In this document: in pieces, positions 24,404 through 36,300 of the stretch
How the letters are laid out: every line of letters starts with the position of its first letter
How positions within the stretch are numbered: position 1 is the stretch's first letter
Source: Parastagonospora avenae f. sp. tritici 18332-5
Lineage: Eukaryota; Ascomycota; Dothideomycetes; Pleosporales; Phaeosphaeriaceae
DNA: 64,000 nucleotides
Reading direction: 5' to 3'
Assembly: GCA_022559985.1 (NCBI GenBank)
Contig: JAFJTR010000017.1
Location: forward strand, 372,001 to 436,000
Translations under genes and position numbers: made by a program
Notes under the pieces: model-generated
The model's input: only the letters and a program-made list of their open reading frames with translations
Database searches by the model: none
Told to the model about the DNA's origin: nothing

Positions 24404-26317
24404 CTACATGACGATGCAGCAACAGCCCTTCTTTTCCTTGGCCTCTTCGACTGGCTCGGGCAGTCGCGTCGTCTGCGGGTGGGATGCTGCTGGTTCGATG
24501 GGAGGCGCGAGTTTAGGTGAAGGAACGCGTGGACCTTGTGGGATGGTTGGAGTCAATTTGTATGCACCGCCCTGCTCGTTGGCCTTGGTGTCGGTCTTCT
24601 CGAGAGATGGGTCCGGCGAGGCTGATTTCTCAGGACTGGGCAATGGCCATTGACCGTTCTCGCGCTCGCGTTCTTTCTCGAGGGCAATTGGGTCGATTTG
24701 TGATAGGCGCTTGCCGTCCATGTCTTCTGTGTTCAGGAGTCGGAAGTCCTTGTCATACATGGACCCCACCCTGCCCTCGTTCTCCCACTGCTCCTGTTGC
24801 ATGCGTTTGGCGTGCGTAGGAATAATTTGCTGATCCGGAGGCAGACGCGGATCCGGCTTGTACATTGTAGCTATCCATGGAGCCTCGCCCTCAGGCTTGT
24901 GACTAGTGACCGGACGTATCGCAGCTGCAGCTCCACTTGTACCTGGACGCTTTGGCGGCGATGTTCCGGACACGTTTCGACCCTTTGGCTGCGTCTTCGC
25001 ACTGGCCTTGCGGTTGCCAGGAGGTCCAGTCTTGGCAGCGGGTTTTGCTTTCATGGGAGACTTCTGCGGCGATTTTGGAGGTGATCCACTGTTTGCTGAG
25101 ACTTTCCGCGCATGTCCGTATGGTGGAGTAATCCGACGACTTTCTTCTGGATCATCGAGCAGCATTTGGCTCGAAACGCTTCCGCTGCGAGCCCTCACAC
25201 CATTCGTCGCAATAGCATCACCGTTCCAGTTGCCACTACCGGCCCGTGATCGAGATAATGGTGCGTCGCGTTCAGCAGGTACGGGTAGGCCGCTCGTCTT
25301 CGGAAGAGGTATACGGGATGTGCTAGGCCTGCCGTTGTGGGTGGTTGCTCGCGGTGAAGTAGGCTGGCCTCCTCCGGCCGCCAGCTCCTCAAACGTCGTA
25401 GAGTTCCTCCAGCTGTGGTCCTGGTCTAACGCATCCTCGTCTTCAGCCGGTATCGGTGACACTACTCGTCGACCGTCATAGCGCTCATCGCCATTCTGGG
25501 TTTGCCCTGCGGCTTCTGAGCCTCTACGATCGCGGGGTTTCCGGTTTGCACTCTGAGAGCGACTGTTCGTCCCGCTGGCTCGGCCTCCGACCCTGAAGCC
25601 AGCCGCCTCAAGCTCCTTCGTCTCAATCTCCTTCAGCTTGTCACGATGTATCCAGTTGTTCTGGTCATGCTCGACAGCCGTCCAGTTTGGGTCTCCTGGG
25701 CCACCCTTGGACGTCTTCTTCTTGGGCTTGCCCTTTAAAGACGTCGCAGTGCTCTTCTTATTGGTGTTGTGGCTTTTGTAGTACTCCATCACACTGTCGG
25801 GGTCATTGCTGATGGCGTTCATGTCTCCGCTTGGCTTTCGGTGCAGGTCGTTCATGCGGTCGGAGGAGAGGTACGATCGGTCGTTCTCGTAGGACTGGTT
25901 CATTGAATCCCAAGTAGGTGATCGCACGGGCTTTGCAAAACCATTAGCCTGCGAAGTATGGGGCTGGCGAGTGGCGTATGAGGAGGCGCCGTATTGAGAC
26001 ATGTATGGCTCTTCGTCGTAGCCTGCACTCTATCTTCAGGTTAGCACTTTGTCACCGCCTCATGGTGGCCAATATTGAAGGTGGAATGTCTGAGGTTGGG
26101 ATGGCGCTACATTGCGGCATGACGGACAGCTGCAGTAGTGTGGAGCCTGGCGGAGGGCATGTGACACAATGACATAAGAAGGAAGGCTGGATATACGCAC
26201 AGTGTTGTCCAAAGGAACCGCAAGATCCCACGATGCTCCTCCTCCGTGGGAGCTGCTCGGCGGTGTTAATTGCTGTCCGGATACTGGCTGTTGGCGGGAG
26301 TATGCGACAGCAGCCAT
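24404..26317 (-). CDS. teaR: TeaR-like prenylated cell-end marker receptor
   Basis: Probable orthologue of TeaR (Mod5 in fission yeast), the CaaX-anchored plasma-membrane protein that receives TeaA and helps fix the growth site of hyphae. Exons, complement of 26201-26317 and 24404-26029, give 580 residues; the 171-nt intron GTGCGT...GATAG joins DLAVPLDNT to SAGYDEEPY. The protein is mostly low-complexity Ser/Pro/Lys. It has one conserved island (DPNWTAVEHDQNNWIHRDKL, then ETKELEAAGF) near residue 155, which I associate with TeaR. It ends CCCIVM: the last four residues form a CaaX box, and the two preceding cysteines could be palmitoylated. The function rests on the island plus CaaX, so confidence is moderate. 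Confidence 0.65.
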
Positions 26318-26783
26318 GGGGTGTGCTGCAACGCCAATGCGATGCCGTCTGTCACGCGCCCAGGAACCTCACAGGTTCGGCTTGGGTCGTTTTGTGTGTG
26401 TGTCGGTATGGTGGGATTGCGCGGTGACGGAGCGGTCGAATGTATTGCTTCACGGGAAGGGGCGAGGATGCTCAAGTGGGTTGTTATGGGCAGTTGGTCG
26501 CGCTTGGGCGATGTCGCATGCCAAATGATCCACCGAGACGTCTAAGCAGGTCCGCTATGGGAGGGATGCCATGAATGAGCCAGAGTAATGGTCGTCGGGT
26601 GATAAGCAGGGTGGGAGTTAAGAGGGGGCGTTTGCATGCACGAAGCAAGCAGTTCCCTGCACGTCCGGGTCGCGGCCTATAGGAAAAGGAAGGATATATA
26701 GTACAAAGACACAAACGAATGGAAGAGTAGCGAATGACGGTTCCAGCTCTAGGCTCGCTCACCAGCAGTAGTAGCTGCAGTGC

Positions 26784-27066
26784 CTATTGAAGATCACGAC
26801 GGTGAGCGCGAGAGACTTCTTCGAGTGCGCGGACCTGGGGCGCGACGTCCTCTTGGCTAATTTGGGGAAGCGCTCGGACGTCCGAATCAGGCCTGTAGCC
26901 GTTGATTGAAAGGTCTAGATAGCGGGCTAAGTACTCCTTGCCCTGTGACTGTACCTGCATGCTGACTCTCTTGACCGTGGTCGACGAATAAAGGAGGCGG
27001 CCTTCCTGCAAATATGCAATGTTGACCTCCGCTTGCAGCTCTCCAACTTCACCTCCAACACGAAAA
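26784..27066 (-). CDS. Small helical protein, 3' exon; 5' end unresolved
   Basis: An uninterrupted minus-strand frame of about 94 codons, beginning after an in-frame TGA near 27087 and ending at 26784. It reads GELQAEVNIAYLQEGRLLYS, then KRVSMQVQSQGKEYLARYLD and DVAPQVRALEEVSRAHRRDL. It is amphipathic and coiled-coil-like, unlike shadow frames. The only in-frame ATG (27011 in one reading; others internal) would start inside the helix, so a short 5' exon is likely missing, but I could not place it. Architecture loosely recalls small BLOC-1/DASH-type subunits; I do not recognise the family. Confidence 0.4.
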
Positions 27067-27623
27067 CGAAAGCATCATGCGCGGCCTCCCGACTTTTGAT
27101 TATAGCGCACCCGCAAACCCGCTGCGCCTCCTGGACTCCTGTACCAAACAAGCTTCATCGATTGGAGCCTTTCCCGATTGATGCGCCCTAGTCTTCGCTA
27201 GAAGGCCATAGCGCGAGAAGGGGGATCGGGAGCCATGGATTTTCCTCTCTGGCACCTGTCACTGGACCCGCCCGGAAACTTATGACTTGGTCTACATAAA
27301 CAACCTTTATGCGAGGTAACGACGTCAGAGACTGCTCAGTTTATGCAAATCTTAAAAGTTTTCGTGTGGTTGTAGACACGTTGGTAGTGTCGCTCCCAGA
27401 TGCCGGGTTGCCGGTTAATCACCAAGGCACGCTCATGTGCACGATAACCGAAAAGACCCACTGATGCGTGAACCTCTCTTCCAAGTTGCAGATTAAGTCA
27501 GACCATATTGACGCTGCAACGGTGGTTCGTCATAAGGCTGGGAAATTTGCAAGATTAGCGACGAGTAATCTTAGGACTGACACTCTATCGGTCGATCAGT
27601 CGACTATTCCTACAATGCATCAA
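27067..27623. other. Intergenic region
   Basis: Between the small helical-protein exon and the 3' end of the ferric reductase gene. A plus-strand 34-codon frame at 27076 and a minus-strand ATG at 27236 exist, but neither can be extended. Confidence 0.4.
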
Positions 27624-29560
27624 CTACCATCCAAACGTCTCATCCCACCAATACACAATATTCCCCCTCTTGATCCAAATCTCAACATCTTTCTTCAGGC
27701 CCTCCGTCAGCCTCTTCGGCCCGCAGCAAATCACGGCCGTTCTCAAACCCTTGCTGAACACCTCATCAACAATGACGTCTAATTTCGGCCGGCCGCTCTT
27801 GATGACCATGCCCTTCCGAGGTTTGTCCATCTGATCTTCCATGCTTAGTAGCTGCTCGTCTTCTGCCATTTCGATTGCTTCGCTGTCTTCATCGCCCACA
27901 GCGAATATATTGGGGTTGGGCGATTGTAGACTTGGGCCGGAGGGGCGCGTGACGTACACTTCGACGACGCTTGCGGCGTGTGCTGATCCATTTTCTTCGT
28001 CGCTTGAGTCAGCATCACTTTCATCTTCCTTTGAAGGCGCGGACGTGGGGAAAGCCCATTGCGTCTCGGCTAGTTTTTGAACAGCCCATATACAGCGTAT
28101 CTGTGTACCTGAAGGTGATGGGTCGTGCATTTCGACGATGCTGCGGTAGATGGGCATGATGAATGTTGCGCCAACTCCTCCAGCTACTAGCAAAACCCTG
28201 TCATAATCTGAAAGATCTGGCAATCGAGATGATGCGCCATATGGACCTTCAAGTGCAATCGGCAGTATGGGAATATCGCCCCCAGCCGTGGGCAGCATCG
28301 GGATGCCACTTCCACCTTGAGCTAGCTTTTGCGCAAGCTCTGCAAGATATTTCGTGTTGCCTTTCAAGGTTCTTGCAACAAGCAACAATTCTTTATCTTT
28401 AGATGGTATTGAAGCAATCGTAAAAGGGTTTGTTTTGTTCGTCATCAACCACTGCTGGTAGAACGATGGCGAAGTTGCTTTACCCCAGGGCCTGCTGAGG
28501 TATACGTGCTGTCCAGGTTTCCATTTCAGAGCAGAGCTGTTATCTGGCAACGGTACACGTATTTGGGTGAGATTGGTGCCAGGCAGGAGTCGAATGGTGC
28601 CTTGGTATACCTTCAGCCGCAGGGCTCGGAAAACGAGGTGAAGCGCTTCAATAAAGATGACCTGGTAAACGAATATGCGAATGTACGACACATGCAGCCA
28701 CATTGGCACGATTATAAAGTTTGCGACCGCGATGTGGGAGATGAAGAAGACTCGATAGCTCCGTCGCCTTACAAAGGCAAGAGCTGTAGTGCTGATCGTA
28801 GCAAATAGGATGAGGCTGGTGATACCCCAGATGACGTCCCAGTCTTTGATGCGTTTTGCGAGGAAGCCAGAAATGATGAAGAAGTTGAGGTAGAAGATTC
28901 CATGCAAGGAGAATAAGAGGAAGACGATGCGGCCGAGGATCTGATGGGCAGCCTTCAACTGCTCGTGTGAGCACCGCGTAAGCCACTGGACTGGCGAATA
29001 TGGCGCTCTCATGGCCAATAGGTAATGAATCGGCAGTTGAGAAGCCCCAACCTGCCCGAAACGCTTTGTGAGGTGTAGGTAATCTGAGGCAGTTAGTATG
29101 AGTGCCACCTGATGAGGATACCGTAATTACCTTTTCCAGTTTTGGCAATGCACAAGTACAGCAGCCATATCGTCCAAAGACTCTCACTAATCCATTCTCC
29201 TCTTGTCCCCCAATCCCAACCTTTGGTGACATCTTTACTCATCCACCAATTCGCCTTCGTCAAAAGGTTTTGCAGCTTCCTAAGCCATCCAAGCTTCCCA
29301 GTTGGACGCTTGGTGAAGGAGGGCGACTTTGGTGCGTCATATTTGGGGCCACTCTTTGCCATCCACTTGATGAGGAAGGCGATTTGAAATAGCACAAATA
29401 TGGCTAAGACCGACCATTGCGCCACGAATCCATACCAGTCCAGGTATTCTCGTCGCTGGTGCTTCTGCTTTTCATTGAGAGTCTCTAAATAATAACCAAA
29501 TGCCCAGTATTGGTCAGTCTTCACTTCTTTGTGACCTTCATGGCGCCGAATGTGATCCAT
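27624..29560 (-). CDS. Ferric/cupric reductase, FRE (NOX-like) family
   Basis: Membrane haem-flavoprotein moving electrons from NADPH across a membrane to Fe(III) or Cu(II). Exons, complement of 29131-29560 and 27624-29083, give 629 residues; the 47-nt intron GTAATT...CTCAG joins KTGK to DYLHLTKRFGQVG. One hydrophobic segment lies near residue 50 and the ferric-reductase membrane core at ~140-330. Haem-ligand candidates are the histidines of SHEQLKAAHQILGR, SLHG, ISHIAV and WLHV. The FAD motif is NPFTIAS and the NAD motifs are LEGPYG and VAGGVGATFIMPIY. The C-terminal CGP plus WWDETFGW end is typical. An acidic insertion (DESDADSSDEENGS) interrupts the NAD domain. No signal peptide is seen, so plasma or vacuolar membrane cannot be decided. 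Confidence 0.9.
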
Positions 29561-30121
29561 GTTGATGCCTGGGTGCCTGAGGGAGAAAGCGATTCTTGCC
29601 TTTCAAGGGGTCGGATCGCGATGGAAAGTGACCGATGCACGTCACCGTGCCGACATGCACGAATGGGTTCAACTGACTGAGGCAGATCGTGTCGCAAGGT
29701 GTGCTCTGAGGCGAGAGTGCATGAAGATGACAGAGAGGCGTCTTTACGCGGGGTTTGGGAAAGCCCGAGGCTTACGACGAGAGCACAGTCGTGGCTTCGG
29801 CACGCCAATCAAAACGAGCTCATCCCAAAAATTCCGAACTATTTTCCGGAGGTTTGGGGATTAGTGATGAGTTGTGTACCTGCATACCTGGAGATGGCGG
29901 GCATGTGATCTGAACAAGGGAAGGTCGAAAGCAGGCATCAATAGCGATGCGCTCATTGGAGTTCCGACTGCCAGGGTCCGCCTCGTTGAGCGATACCCCC
30001 ACTGCTGGCGCCAACCCCACCATCTCTCTGCTGGACCCTGCATCCCGCTACCTTCCCGTTGTAAATAAAAAGATCGATCTGACGTATTCTGTTTACTTTG
30101 TCATATCGTTGTTAGACAAAA
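29561..30121. other. Divergent intergenic region
   Basis: Promoter-bearing spacer between the divergent ferric reductase and nucleoside hydrolase genes. No supported gene; I did not see an unambiguous siderophore-type HGATAR pair. Confidence 0.45.
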
Positions 30122-31521
30122 ATGACAGAAACTACCCGCAGGATCCCGCTTTGGCTCGATTGTGTCCGTACGCCGCTCGCACCTTCCCTGAAGACCCGTA
30201 CTGACAACCACAGGACACGGGACACGATGTACCAAACCCCCACATCACAAGACCAGATGATGAAGCTCATCATCGCTACTTTTAGGATGCCTATGCCCTC
30301 CTGCTGTGCGCCCACGATCCCCGCGTCGAGCTCTTGGGCGTCTCTACCGTCCACGGCAACGCTGCCCTCGATCAGACTACATTCAACACAAGAGCGATAT
30401 TGGAAGCAATCGGGAGGCGTGATGTGAAAGTCTACTCAGGGGCTGCGAAGCCCATAATTCGCGACGCTGTCCACGCTGCCGACATCCATGGTACATGAGT
30501 CACTCAGAGCTCACAAGATTGGACTGACATTGTCAGGCGAATCCGGTCTGGATGGCGTCACGTTACTCCCACAGCCTATCGAGCCAGCAGTGACCGATGT
30601 GGACTACCTCGAAGCCACGTACAAAGCCCTCATATCAACGCCGCCAAACACTGCTTGGCTGGTATCGACTGGCACTCTGACCAACATTGGTCTGTTGTTC
30701 CAGAAGTACCCTGACCTAGCAGGACACCTCAAGGGCTTGTCTATAATGGGAGGCGCTGTTGGGGGCGGCTTCACGAATGCACCGATGGGCAAAGTCAAGG
30801 GCGAGGGCGAACGCTTCGGAAACTGGACAGCCTATGCCGAGTTCAATGTGAGTGAAGACTGCGTTCAACATACACACCCAGACTAACATACGGTAGATCT
30901 ATGTATGAACCGCCACTCATCGTATAATGATCTGACTGACGACAGTAGTGCGACCCCGAAGCCTCGCATTTCATCTTCTCGCACCCGGACCTGAAGTCGA
31001 AGACTTCGCTGATCCCGCTGGATTTGAGTCACCAGGTTCTCGGCACCAAGGCAATACGCCATACACAGCTCTACGGCTCAGAGAAGCCAATCGATGCTTC
31101 CTCAAAGCTCACCCCCTCTGCTCTCCGAGCGCTGTTCACGCAGATCATGTCATTCTTCGCGGGCACCTACGCCGAGGTATTCTCGATCACAGAAGGGCCA
31201 CCGCTTCACGATCCGCTTGCGGTATCTGCCGCCATCTACCCTGAAATCTTCAATGATCAAGGCGGCGAACGTTTCCAAGTCGATATCGTCACTGAAGGAG
31301 TTCACTCTCTGACTCAGTCAGATGTGGGCGAGCTTGGTAGGACCAAGGTCACGAAACTCCCCTCTGGGGAGGGCGGCTGCCGAATTCCAAGAAGTGTAGA
31401 CTTGAAAAAGTTCTGGGAAAGCATTGAAAGCTCACTCAAGAAAGCCGACGCTGTCAGTCCGATGCCCAAGATCTCACGTGAGGATTTGGAAAAAGATGGT
31501 GTTTTCGTTGGTATAGACTAG
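30122..31521 (+). CDS. Inosine-uridine preferring nucleoside hydrolase
   Basis: Hydrolyses ribonucleosides to base and ribose in salvage (URH1 family). Six exons: 30122-30163, 30214-30228, 30286-30490, 30537-30847, 30897-30902 and 30949-31521, giving 383 residues. Exon 2 is 15 nt and codes D-T-G-H-D. Joined to its neighbours it forms the Ca-binding, catalytic motif LDCDTGHDDAYALLLCAHDP. Exon 5 is 6 nt (I-Y), restoring AEFN-IY-CDPEAS. Each flanking intron is 46-57 nt. Those around exon 5 have branch sites GACTAAC and CTGAC. Other family blocks are LGVSTVHGNAAL, SIMGGAVGGGF, a C-terminal HDPLAVSAAIYPE and VDIVTEG. Reading any of these introns through introduces stops or frameshifts. Confidence 0.9.
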
Positions 31522-32229
31522 ACGTAGTGGAACCACACAATGGTTATGATCCAAAGACCGTATACAGCTTGAACAAGTTTCTTCGACCAACATCATCATT
31601 GAAGCGCGGTCAACAGTACCCAAGACGTGCAACACAAAGAGATATCGTTGCCGATGGCACTTTTTCCAGAAGCTTCTAGTCAACGGTATGCCCGCCGTAC
31701 CTGCAAATTATAGTGCCAGGATTTCCAGCATCCCAGAACCTGGAAACCATACTCTCGAAGGGAAGGTTCCCCTTGGTGCGGCTGGATATATTGCGGGGTA
31801 CAAAGTCATGTGCCGTCTACATTAACCAGACGAGACTTGGCAGCGAGACTACATCGCGGAGAAATTGCAGCACAAGCAACTTCAGTGAAGAATGGATGAT
31901 GACACAACACAGCCCTGATCCAGTCTCTCCTATGACGAGATTTAGCTGGCATCTCGTGCTGTTAAAACACCACGAAAAGCAACGTATACTGGGAACCGCA
32001 AAATATCGACATACTAACAACACATAGTGCCCGCATACCACTGAGGTCCGAATCGTCATTAACCGCAATGATCGACAGTACTTGGATGCTAGCTAGAGCT
32101 GGAATTGGGAGTGTTAAACGGCAGAAATTCGGATGAATTGTCCCTCTAGCTCTTCCAAGACGGCTTCGAATCCCTAATTGACCCCGAATTCAAGTCTGGC
32201 CTGCCGATCCATTGTATCCAGGTCAAACA
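31522..32229. other. Intergenic region upstream of the xylanase
   Basis: About 0.7 kb holding the xylanase promoter. By eye I found no GGCTAA/GGCTAG XlnR core here on either strand. Confidence 0.45.
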
Positions 32230-32237
32230 TATATATA
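32230..32237 (+). promoter_or_regulatory. TATA box of the GH10 xylanase gene
   Basis: TATATATA lies 75 bp upstream of the start codon, matching the TATA-to-ATG spacing seen for the GH47 gene. Confidence 0.5.
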
Positions 32238-32304
32238 CACTACAGACCTCGCTCGACTGCATCTTGCGTAACCTCAGTCACTGCTCCGGCCACCCACCGT
32301 CAAG

Positions 32305-33369
32305 ATGAAGGCTTCCCTCGCCCTAGCTCTCCTCCCCCTCATCGCCGCCACCCCAACTCCCTCCGAACGCAAGCCGAAGCCTGACCCAGGCCTTGGCGAC
32401 CTCGCGAAGAAAGCCGGTCTGAAATACTTCGGCACCGCAATCGACAACGTTGTCCTCAACAACACGCAATACACCAACATCGCCTTCAATCGCTCCGAAT
32501 TCAACCAAGCAACCCCCTCCAACGGCCAGAAATGGATGCACATCGAGCCCGCCCGCAATGTCTTCAACTACACCCTCGGCGACCAAGTCATGGATCCCGC
32601 CAAATCCGCCGGCCAGATGCGCCGCTGTCACACATTTGTCTGGCACAGCCAATTGCCGGACTGGGTGCGTGCTGGTAACTTCTCCAAACCCGAGCTGCTG
32701 TCAATTTTGGAGAACCACATCAAGCACGAAGCGCAGTACTACTGGGGAGACTGTTACGCCTGGGACGTAGCGAATGAGGTGTTTTTTGACGATGGCTCGT
32801 ACCGCAAGGACGTCTGGCTTGACACCATTGGGCCGGAGTATATCGAGCACGCGTTCCGGTGGGCGCGCAAGTACACGAATCCCGGCACGAAGCTGTACTA
32901 CAACGACTACGGCATTGAGCGCGTAAACAACAAGAGTCTGGCAGTGCAGAAAATGGTCAAAGATTTTATCGCCAGGGGCGTCCCGATTGATGGCGTGGGG
33001 CTACAGGCGCATTTCACTGTCGGGCGCGCGCCGACGTACGATGATGTGCGCAATTCACAGGCACTGTTTTCTTCACTTGGTCTCGACACCGCGCTCACGG
33101 AACTCGATGTCAGACTTGCGCTGCCCGGGAATGCGTCGACAGAAGCTATTCAAGCTGAAGTCTACGCGAATGCCACGAGGGCGTGTGTCGATGAGAAGAA
33201 GTGCGTTGGCGTGACGGTGTGGGACTTTTGGGATCCCGTGTCTTGGGTACCATCCGCGTTCCCTGGGAATGGAGATGCGTGTCTTTTGAGAGCGAATTTC
33301 GAGCGCAAGCCGGCGTATTATAGCATTGCGGAGGTGCTGAAGAAGGCGGCGGGGAAGAAGAGGGAATAA
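32305..33369 (+). CDS. Secreted GH10 endo-1,4-beta-xylanase
   Basis: Cleaves the beta-1,4-xylan backbone of plant cell walls. Single exon, 354 residues. A signal peptide (MKASLALALLPLIAATP) is followed by a short Pro/Lys linker and one GH10 catalytic domain to the end, with no carbohydrate-binding module. The catalytic acid/base is the glutamate of WDVANEVFF (about residue 158); the nucleophile is that of TELDVR (about 266). Substrate-cleft blocks HTFVWHSQLPDWV, YYNDYGIE and GVGLQAHF are present. Several NxS/T sites (NNT, NRS, NYT, NFS) fit secretion. The start is the only ATG placing the signal peptide first. In many ascomycetes such genes are XlnR-controlled; an XlnR gene lies 19 kb downstream. 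Confidence 0.95.
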   Translation: MKASLALALLPLIAATPTPSERKPKPDPGLGDLAKKAGLKYFGTAIDNVVLNNTQYTNIAFNRSEFNQATPSNGQKWMHIEPARNVFNYTLGDQVMDPAKSAGQMRRCHTFVWHSQLPDWVRAGNFSKPELLSILENHIKHEAQYYWGDCYAWDVANEVFFDDGSYRKDVWLDTIGPEYIEHAFRWARKYTNPGTKLYYNDYGIERVNNKSLAVQKMVKDFIARGVPIDGVGLQAHFTVGRAPTYDDVRNSQALFSSLGLDTALTELDVRLALPGNASTEAIQAEVYANATRACVDEKKCVGVTVWDFWDPVSWVPSAFPGNGDACLLRANFERKPAYYSIAEVLKKAAGKKRE

Positions 33370-36300
33370 GAAGTCTATACAATGGGATAAAGACAATGAA
33401 GAATCAGTATCCATGCTTGAATGCATGATGTCAGTCACTTATGCTTGCGCACTTGAGGAAGGAGTGAAGGTTCTTTTGATTCGCATCTAATCTAGGTCTT
33501 GGACTTTAACGATATATGACCTTGCCCTCAGATGATCAATAGGCTTCATTAGATCTTCTAGTCTGCTACAACAGGGTCATGGTGACACTTCCTGGTTATA
33601 TCATTTCCGTTATGCAAAAGAGAAATTGTAAGCACTAAGCAGATTGTGTCGAGGTGATAAGCTGGAAGCGTAACTACGTCCAATGGCACACTGGGCACGC
33701 CATCGTGGAGCATTACTTTACCACGACAGCTGTAACGTCGTGGAAGTGATACCATCTTGCTGTTGAAGGGACTGAATCGAAGGCGGAATGACGGGAAGCG
33801 GATTTGCGCCAAGTATGTTTGTTTTCTAAGAAATGGTAGGTCGCTATTAAGTTTGGTGTTGCAGTCCGATTGCGATGTGCTGAAGGCGAGGAAAATGAAT
33901 GATAAAGCAATGTAGTAGATATCAACTAAAAACCCATACTTCATTTCATAGAACTAATGAATAGGTAATAGTGAAACGAGTGGGAAGGTATCGTATCGAG
34001 CAAGAAGATTTAGGATAGGATACAGCACGCACTCCTTTCGTATTTAAGTTGCTGGTCTAAGTTGCTCCAGAACACGTGTATGCGCTTGCTCGTTGGTTTC
34101 TTATTCTAACGCTCAAACCTCTGTCTACGCAAAGATGTATAAGTGACAACATTATGACACTAGGTTTTCGAGCTGGTGATCAGGACATGAAATGGAGCTA
34201 GATGTATTGTAGATGATGGCGAAATGATCCCAAGTCGAGTGCCCTTAGCAGGTTCAGCACCTTCGAGGCCAGGTTTCCGAATATGTGAGCAATGCAGAGG
34301 AAAGTGTGTCTACTTAGGTAGTTCAAGGGAAGTTAAGATCTGCACAGGACATTCGGTAAAGCCCGAGTGCATTTCCTACACTACCGTGGAAGATCAGTAA
34401 AAAAATCGGGATGTTTGTAATGGTTGCGAATGAGGTGAAGTGAGTAGGGCAGAGGCCTCGAACAATCTATGCTTAGTATACACAATATTCAAAGTGCATG
34501 CCATGTTGGTGAATGCGCGCGTATGTAGCTTGCGGACCGAAGTACACAAAATTCGGTAGTGGTGTGTTTCGACTTCGACCGTGAATGCTCCGAAGCACGC
34601 CGAAGCTGCACTTCGTGAACAATGTAATTGTTGTGCATAGCTCTTTGTCGGGGTTTCCCTTGCTGACCAAACTCAAATGTTGCTGATGTTGAGATCGCGG
34701 AAAGTTGAAGTTCTTCTTGGCAGACGATTCCGCTGCGTTGTCTTGGTCTTTGCCCAGTGTGCGGAAAACTCGGCAGAGAGTCAAGCAAACGTCTCTTTGT
34801 CCAAGCCGCCCGCGCTCTTGGAAATACGCCCGTTCCTGTTCGTCTCCATGACTATTCCATCATCTTGCAGTAGGTGTGATAAGTGGCTGTACGCCTGTTC
34901 TACCGGTAGTCGACCTGTACCTTTGGTCCGAGAACCTGCTCTGAGGGCGTTGAGATCCCCTACTTCGTCCGAAGGACCGCACAAGGAGGCCTGCCGGAGT
35001 TCTGCCACGCGAGACGCTTGTTTAATCAAGCCAACTATGGAATTGTGGGGAAGAGTGCACCTCAGGAGTACCTATGGAGCGTGATGATACTCCACATTTA
35101 GCTCCATCTCTCGAGATTAGCAGTATCAATGCCTGCTCATTTCTTGCAATATCAAGCACAGCGTTGTAAGAACAGTGTCGACTAAATTAGACTGCTGATA
35201 TTGCACCACTACGGCATCCAGAGCCGTGTTGCACAGATTGATGAGCATACCCCGGCCTAACCACCTTGTAAGATGAGAGCGCATGCGAGCAATTCTACGG
35301 CTCTGATGACGAGGTTGCACAGCCCCAATGACCCTGTAACGAGGGCAGCGTCAAAAGCGCATTTGCAAACATAGCCTCTTGGCTGCCTGCTCTTGGCTGT
35401 CTCGGCAAGCGTGGCAGCCAGAAGTCCGCTCGGAAAGCTCAAGTCCAAGACCAAGACAAAGTCGCCTCAGTCTCGAGGACAAAGGGTGGTTCATGGCTGC
35501 GGCTTGATGGCACCGAGCTGCGTAGGGAGTTTGATGACCACTTGCTGAAGTCCGGTGTGCAGGGCCATACACGATCCATGATTGGCCTCTCTATATCGAA
35601 AACCACATCTGTGAGCATGGCGAAGGGCTTTGATATGACGACTTCTGTCCACTATCGCAGCAAGCTTGACCATCGCGTGCGAGGTGTGAATATGGCTGGC
35701 TACTGTGGTAGGAGTTCCTGCTCGGAGTTGGGAACGACAGCGGCCCCTTTCGCCCACGCCGAGCTTTGCTGTGTAGTAGACAGGCGGCAAATAGGATGCG
35801 CCACCGCAATCATATAGCGTAAAGGTGTGCCAATATCTGGGCCGCCGAATGCCAAACAGTGTCCTTTCCGCTCAGCCAAGTCCCACGTCCCAAGAATATC
35901 CGCTTCGCTGGGCGGTTTGAGAATCTTGGTTCGCTGCCAGAGGGGGCTGGTGCTGACGATGACGACACCACCTCCGGAACTTGCGGGACAACAGCGTAAG
36001 ATTATGTGAAAGAACGCAAAGACGAGGAGGATGTTCAGAATAGTGCGTTCCGATCAGCGAGCTTCGCGCTCAACGGTGCAGCATCGCAAGAGGCATGAGA
36101 AAACCCCTCACCAGGTTTCTCGCCAAGAGCACTGCCCAGCCTTGGAAGGCGCTAATTCGGTCTAAAGCATGCAAGCGCCATCGACATCGCCTCGAGCGGC
36201 CGAATCCGGACAAGCGCGATCCTGCACCTTCCAATTTTCTTGGACTATGCCCAGTCCCCGCCGCCCGACTCCGCTACTTACAAGAAACCGCCTTCCCCAG

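Noticed and set aside
31522..32304. XlnR sites in the GH10 xylanase promoter
   Set aside because: No GGCTAR core found by eye on either strand, so direct XlnR control of this xylanase is not claimed.
34677..35084. Overlapping sense and antisense frames between the xylanase and pacC
   Set aside because: Neither strand shows a family motif or extension; mutual antisense overlap suggests chance.
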